Source of the DNA: an uncultured Eubacterium sp.
GTDB taxonomy: Bacteria > Bacillota > Clostridia > Lachnospirales > Lachnospiraceae
DNA: 64,000 bases
Assembly (NCBI GenBank): GCA_947089855.1
Contig: CAMUML010000003.1
Span: forward strand, 1 to 64,000
Direction of reading: 5' to 3'
Shown here piece after piece: positions 60,869-64,000 of this stretch; the first letter of the stretch is position 1, and every line of letters starts with the position of its first letter. Below the pieces are notes generated by a model. The model saw only the letters and a list, made by a program, of their open reading frames with translations. It did not search any database and had not been told where the DNA came from. The position numbers and the translations under genes were made by a program.

Positions 60869-62623
60869 ATGAATGGCACGAAAACGCATAACCGCAAAAA
60901 AATTGTCATTGTCTTTTTTTGTATCTTTTTTGCGATGCTGTTCTTGGCAGGCAGGCTGGTATACTTGATGGTTTTTAAATCTGTGTATTACAGCGGCAAG
61001 GCACAGCAGCTGCACGAAAGGGAGCGTGATATTAAGGCTGCGCGCGGCAAGATCCTAGACCGCAACGGGGAAGTACTGGCGGCCAACCGCAGCGTCTGTA
61101 CGATTTCTGTTATCCACAGCCAGATCAAAGAGCCAAACCGGGTGATAGAGGTACTTTGCAAAGAACTGGAAATGGATGAAGAAACGGTGCGTAAAAGGGT
61201 AGAAAAATTTAGTTCTATTGAGCGGATCAAATCGAACGTACCAAAAGAAACCGGCGATAAGATCCGGAATTACAAGCTTGCCGGTGTGAAGGTGGATGAA
61301 GATTACAAACGTTATTACTTATATGACAGCCTGGCATCCAAAGTGCTTGGGTTTACCGGCGGCGACAACCAGGGGATTATTGGGCTGGAGGTAGTATACG
61401 ACGATAAGCTGATGGGGACCAACGGGCAGATTTTAACGCTTACCGACGCAAGGGGCGTAGAAATCGCAGATGCCGGTGAAACAAGGCGCAACCCGGTTGA
61501 CGGCAACAACCTGCGCACCAGCCTGGATTATAACATCCAGATGTATGCACAGCAGGCAGCGGAGAAGGCCATGCAGGCCAAAGAAGCCGACAGTGTAAGT
61601 ATTGTAGTGATGAAGCCGGCAAACGGCGAAATTATGGCAATGGTCAACCTGCCGGAATTTAACTTAAACGACCCATACCAGCTGCCCGAAGGCACCTCTT
61701 ATTCCAGTCAGGAAGAAAAACAGGAGCTGTTAAACCAAATGTGGCGCAATGGCTGTATCAACGACACCTATGAACCAGGCTCCACTTTTAAAGTGATCAC
61801 AGCCAGCGCGGCGCTGGAGGCAGGCGTGGTTTCCTTAAATGACCATTTTTTCTGCCCCGGCTACAAAATCGTGGAAGACCGCAAGATCCGCTGTGCCAGG
61901 ACTAGCGGCCACGGCGCGCAAAATTTCGTGCAGGGGCTTGGAAATTCCTGCAACCCCGTATTTATTGAGCTGGGGATGCGCCTTGGCGTCGACCAGTATT
62001 ACAAATATTTCAAGCAATTTGGGCTGCTGTCCAAAACGGGCATCGACTTGCCGGGTGAAGCAAGGACGATTATGCATGAAAAAAAGAATATTGGCCAGGT
62101 GGAATTGGCTACGATTTCTTTTGGCCAGTCTTTCCAGATTACACCGGTCCAGCTGGCTGCTACGATTTCTTCCCTGATTAATGGCGGGATGCGTGTGACC
62201 CCCCATTTTGGCATACAGGTCGAAGACCAGGAAGGGAATGTAGTGGAAAAATTTGACTACGGGCCGACAACGCGTATCCTAAGCGAAGAAACATCCGTTA
62301 CCATGCGCGGCCTGCTGGAAAAAGTCGTTTCGGAAGGCGGCGGCCAAAAAGCATATATCGAAGGTTACCAGATTGGCGGAAAAACAGCTACCTCACAGAC
62401 GCTGCCCCGCAGCGCGCACCGCTACATTGCTTCTTTTATGTGCTTTGCCCCGGCCAACGACCCGCAGGTACTATGCCTGGTCATTATCAACAACCCGTCC
62501 GGCGTCTATTATGGCGGCACGATTGCAGCGCCAGTGGCAAAAGAGCTGTTTCAAAATATCCTGCCATATTTGGGGATACCAAAAACAGAAGCGGCTGGCC
62601 AAAAAAGCAGTACGGCAGAATAA
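60869..62623 (+). CDS. spoVD: SpoVD-like class B penicillin-binding protein
   Basis: A 584-residue transpeptidase: membrane helix at ~10-33 (IVIVFFCIFFAMLFLAGRLVYLM), pedestal with LGFTGGDNQGIIGLE, active site EPGSTFKV (S-x-x-K), LGNSCN (S-x-N) and GGKTATSQT, where KTG reads KTA. That variation occurs, as far as I recall, in Clostridial SpoVD-type enzymes. SpoVD makes spore cortex peptidoglycan. It lacks the repeat inserts of the upstream PBP. A C-terminal PASTA domain is not evident. Expression may depend on the hairpin at 60,816-60,862. Confidence 0.85.
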   Translation: MNGTKTHNRKKIVIVFFCIFFAMLFLAGRLVYLMVFKSVYYSGKAQQLHERERDIKAARGKILDRNGEVLAANRSVCTISVIHSQIKEPNRVIEVLCKELEMDEETVRKRVEKFSSIERIKSNVPKETGDKIRNYKLAGVKVDEDYKRYYLYDSLASKVLGFTGGDNQGIIGLEVVYDDKLMGTNGQILTLTDARGVEIADAGETRRNPVDGNNLRTSLDYNIQMYAQQAAEKAMQAKEADSVSIVVMKPANGEIMAMVNLPEFNLNDPYQLPEGTSYSSQEEKQELLNQMWRNGCINDTYEPGSTFKVITASAALEAGVVSLNDHFFCPGYKIVEDRKIRCARTSGHGAQNFVQGLGNSCNPVFIELGMRLGVDQYYKYFKQFGLLSKTGIDLPGEARTIMHEKKNIGQVELATISFGQSFQITPVQLAATISSLINGGMRVTPHFGIQVEDQEGNVVEKFDYGPTTRILSEETSVTMRGLLEKVVSEGGGQKAYIEGYQIGGKTATSQTLPRSAHRYIASFMCFAPANDPQVLCLVIINNPSGVYYGGTIAAPVAKELFQNILPYLGIPKTEAAGQKSSTAE

Positions 62624-62735
62624 TTAAAACCGCCACTTGCAACTCATGGTAAAATCCGATATACTAAACTTTTAACAGCACCTGCAACAAAAATGCATAA
62701 AAAGCCAGTACAACAAATGAAAGAGGGATAAAGTA

Positions 62736-63704
62736 ATGACACAGCAGTTAATGGATTTCCACTATATTTTTGCAGTAATACTCGCATTCGCCATCACGGC
62801 GCTGTTAGGCCCGCTGATGATCCCTATCCTGCGCAGGCTCAAAGTGGGGAATACCGAACGTGAGGAATTAAAGTCCCATCAGAAGAAAACCGGTACGCCG
62901 ACAATGGGCGGGCTGATCATATTGTTTGCAATTATTATTACATCTTTATTTTTTATAAGGAATTACCCGAAGATCGCCCCGATATTGTTTGTTACCGTAG
63001 GGTTTGGGGTGATCGGTTTTTTTGACGATTACCTAAAAGTTGTATTAAAGCGTTCGGACGGGCTGCTGGCATGGCAGAAGATGATTTTAGAAGTTGTGGT
63101 GACTGTCATATTTGCCGTATACCTTGCCAAATTTTCCGATGTACCGCTGACAATGCTGGTGCCGTTTTCCGGCGGGAAGTATGCCGACTTTGGATGGCTG
63201 GCGCTGCCAATCCTGTTTTTGGCCGTAATCGGTACCGTCAACGGCGTTAATTTTACAGACGGCCTGGACGGCCTTGCTTCTAGCGTAACCGTACTGACTG
63301 CAACTTTTTTTAGTGTCGTAGCAGTTGGGACCGGCAGCGGTATTGAGCCGGTTACCTGTGCTGTGGTAGGTGCGCTTCTGGGGTTTTTGCTGTTTAATGT
63401 CTATCCGGCAAGCGTTTTTATGGGGGATACTGGTTCGCTGGCGCTTGGGGGGTTTGTAGCGTCAACGGCTTATATGATGCAGATGCCGATATTTATCTTA
63501 ATCGTCGGGCTGATCTACTGGGTGGAGATCCTCTCCGTTATCATACAGGTTAGCTATTTTAAGCTGACACATGGAAAACGTATTTTCCGTATGGCGCCGA
63601 TCCACCACCACTTTGAACTTTGCGGATGGTCGGAGACGCGGGTAGTGGCAGTATTTTCGATTATTACCACGTTACTATGCCTAGTCGCATATATGGGGCT
63701 ATAA
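62736..63704 (+). CDS. mraY: Phospho-N-acetylmuramoyl-pentapeptide transferase
   Basis: A 322-residue polytopic membrane enzyme: HQKKTGTPTMGG, FGVIGFFDDYLKV (DDY motif), NGVNFTDGLDGLASS (catalytic Asp) and MAPIHHHFELCGWSETRVV. It transfers phospho-MurNAc-pentapeptide to undecaprenyl phosphate, the first membrane step of peptidoglycan synthesis. Confidence 0.98.
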   Translation: MTQQLMDFHYIFAVILAFAITALLGPLMIPILRRLKVGNTEREELKSHQKKTGTPTMGGLIILFAIIITSLFFIRNYPKIAPILFVTVGFGVIGFFDDYLKVVLKRSDGLLAWQKMILEVVVTVIFAVYLAKFSDVPLTMLVPFSGGKYADFGWLALPILFLAVIGTVNGVNFTDGLDGLASSVTVLTATFFSVVAVGTGSGIEPVTCAVVGALLGFLLFNVYPASVFMGDTGSLALGGFVASTAYMMQMPIFILIVGLIYWVEILSVIIQVSYFKLTHGKRIFRMAPIHHHFELCGWSETRVVAVFSIITTLLCLVAYMGL

Positions 63705-63762
63705 AAGCAAATATGGGGCATACACAGGCAGGATACGAATATAGTGCAGGAGGAAAAGGAGC

Positions 63763-64000
63763 ATGATAGATACACAGGGTAAAAAAGTTCTAGTAGTCGG
63801 CACAGGCAAAAGCGGGATTGCAGCGGCTGGCCTGCTGGCAGGTGCTGGGGTTGATACCGTATTATATGACAGCAATGAAAAAGTGTGCAAGGAAGGTATC
63901 TGTGAAAAGGACGAAAAATTGAAAGGGATGCCGGTCTTGCTTGGGGAATTAAAAGAAGCGGATATGGATGCCTTTTCCATTGCGGTTTTAAGCCCTGGCG
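63763..64000 (+). CDS. murD: UDP-MurNAc-L-alanine:D-glutamate ligase, 5' part
   Basis: The first ~79 codons before the window ends: GKKVLVVGTGKSGIAAAGLLAG is the N-terminal Rossmann motif of MurD, followed by DTVLYDSNEK. AGGAGG lies upstream. It follows mraY as usual in Firmicutes dcw clusters. Partial only because the window stops. Confidence 0.9.
   Translation, partial: MIDTQGKKVLVVGTGKSGIAAAGLLAGAGVDTVLYDSNEKVCKEGICEKDEKLKGMPVLLGELKEADMDAFSIAVLSPG

Overview
The window looks like a chromosomal segment of a spore-forming, Gram-positive Clostridia, most likely a Lachnospiraceae. The main evidence is the division/wall cluster at the right end (mraZ, rsmH, an ftsL-like gene, two class B penicillin-binding proteins of which the second is SpoVD-like, mraY, start of murD). 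A Spo0E-like phosphatase, a DUF1540 protein, NrdR and Firmicutes-style ribosome binding sites agree with this. No rRNA or tRNA gene was recognised.

Layout. (1) 1-1,727: a stand-alone TnpB-like protein that has lost all three RuvC catalytic acids, followed by about 300 bases of hairpin-rich non-coding DNA in the position where such proteins encode their guide RNA. (2) 1,728-27,871: a mosaic glycan locus. It holds a CDP-glycerol-phosphotransferase-like protein, two paralogous alpha-1,2-fucosyltransferases (one frameshifted in an A10 run), and a GDP-mannose branch (ManC, Gmd, a PerA-like aminotransferase, an Fcl-like reductase). Next to that branch is a thiolase / ketoacyl reductase / acyltransferase trio. 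The rest is family 2 and 4 glycosyltransferases, four methyltransferases, a radical SAM protein, an RgpF-like transferase, LicD and a TarI/IspD-like cytidylyltransferase. No flippase, polymerase, lipid-linked initiating transferase or exporter is visible, so the glycan may be built on a cytoplasmic protein such as flagellin; this is an inference. (3) 27,872-29,423: repeat-rich intergenic DNA with one small ORF. (4) 29,424-38,108: an epimerase, then housekeeping genes (nrdR, yqeG, rpiB, efp, a thioesterase, an S1-domain protein, degV, purA, a HAD hydrolase). (5) 38,150-41,357: an AT-rich three-gene cassette ending in a SecB-like chaperone. It sits between a decayed and an intact copy of the same M50 peptidase C-terminus. 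It is a candidate toxin-antitoxin-chaperone system. (6) 41,667-55,895: a DUF255 protein, a flavodoxin-like protein, a polar amino acid ABC transporter, a candidate small RNA, an acetyltransferase, a SEC-C protein, a VOC protein, a chemoreceptor, thrS, a DUF1540 protein and a putative zinc phospholipase. (7) 56,031-64,000: Spo0E-like gene and the mra/dcw cluster.

The intergenic DNA between about 27.9 and 48 kb carries at least three families of short palindromic repeats. One (F2) behaves as a miniature transposon with 15-bp inverted ends and 8-bp target duplications. Another (F1) keeps its tips and apex while the middle of its stem changes on both arms together. A third (F3) has about 92-bp units with competing pairings.

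The most unusual items are the nuclease-dead TnpB homologue, the SecB-like cassette, the inferred 3-hydroxybutyryl-perosamine pathway, a Rossmann module attached to at least seven unrelated glycan enzymes, the covarying repeats, and a hairpin over the spoVD ribosome binding site whose loop holds a -10-like element.
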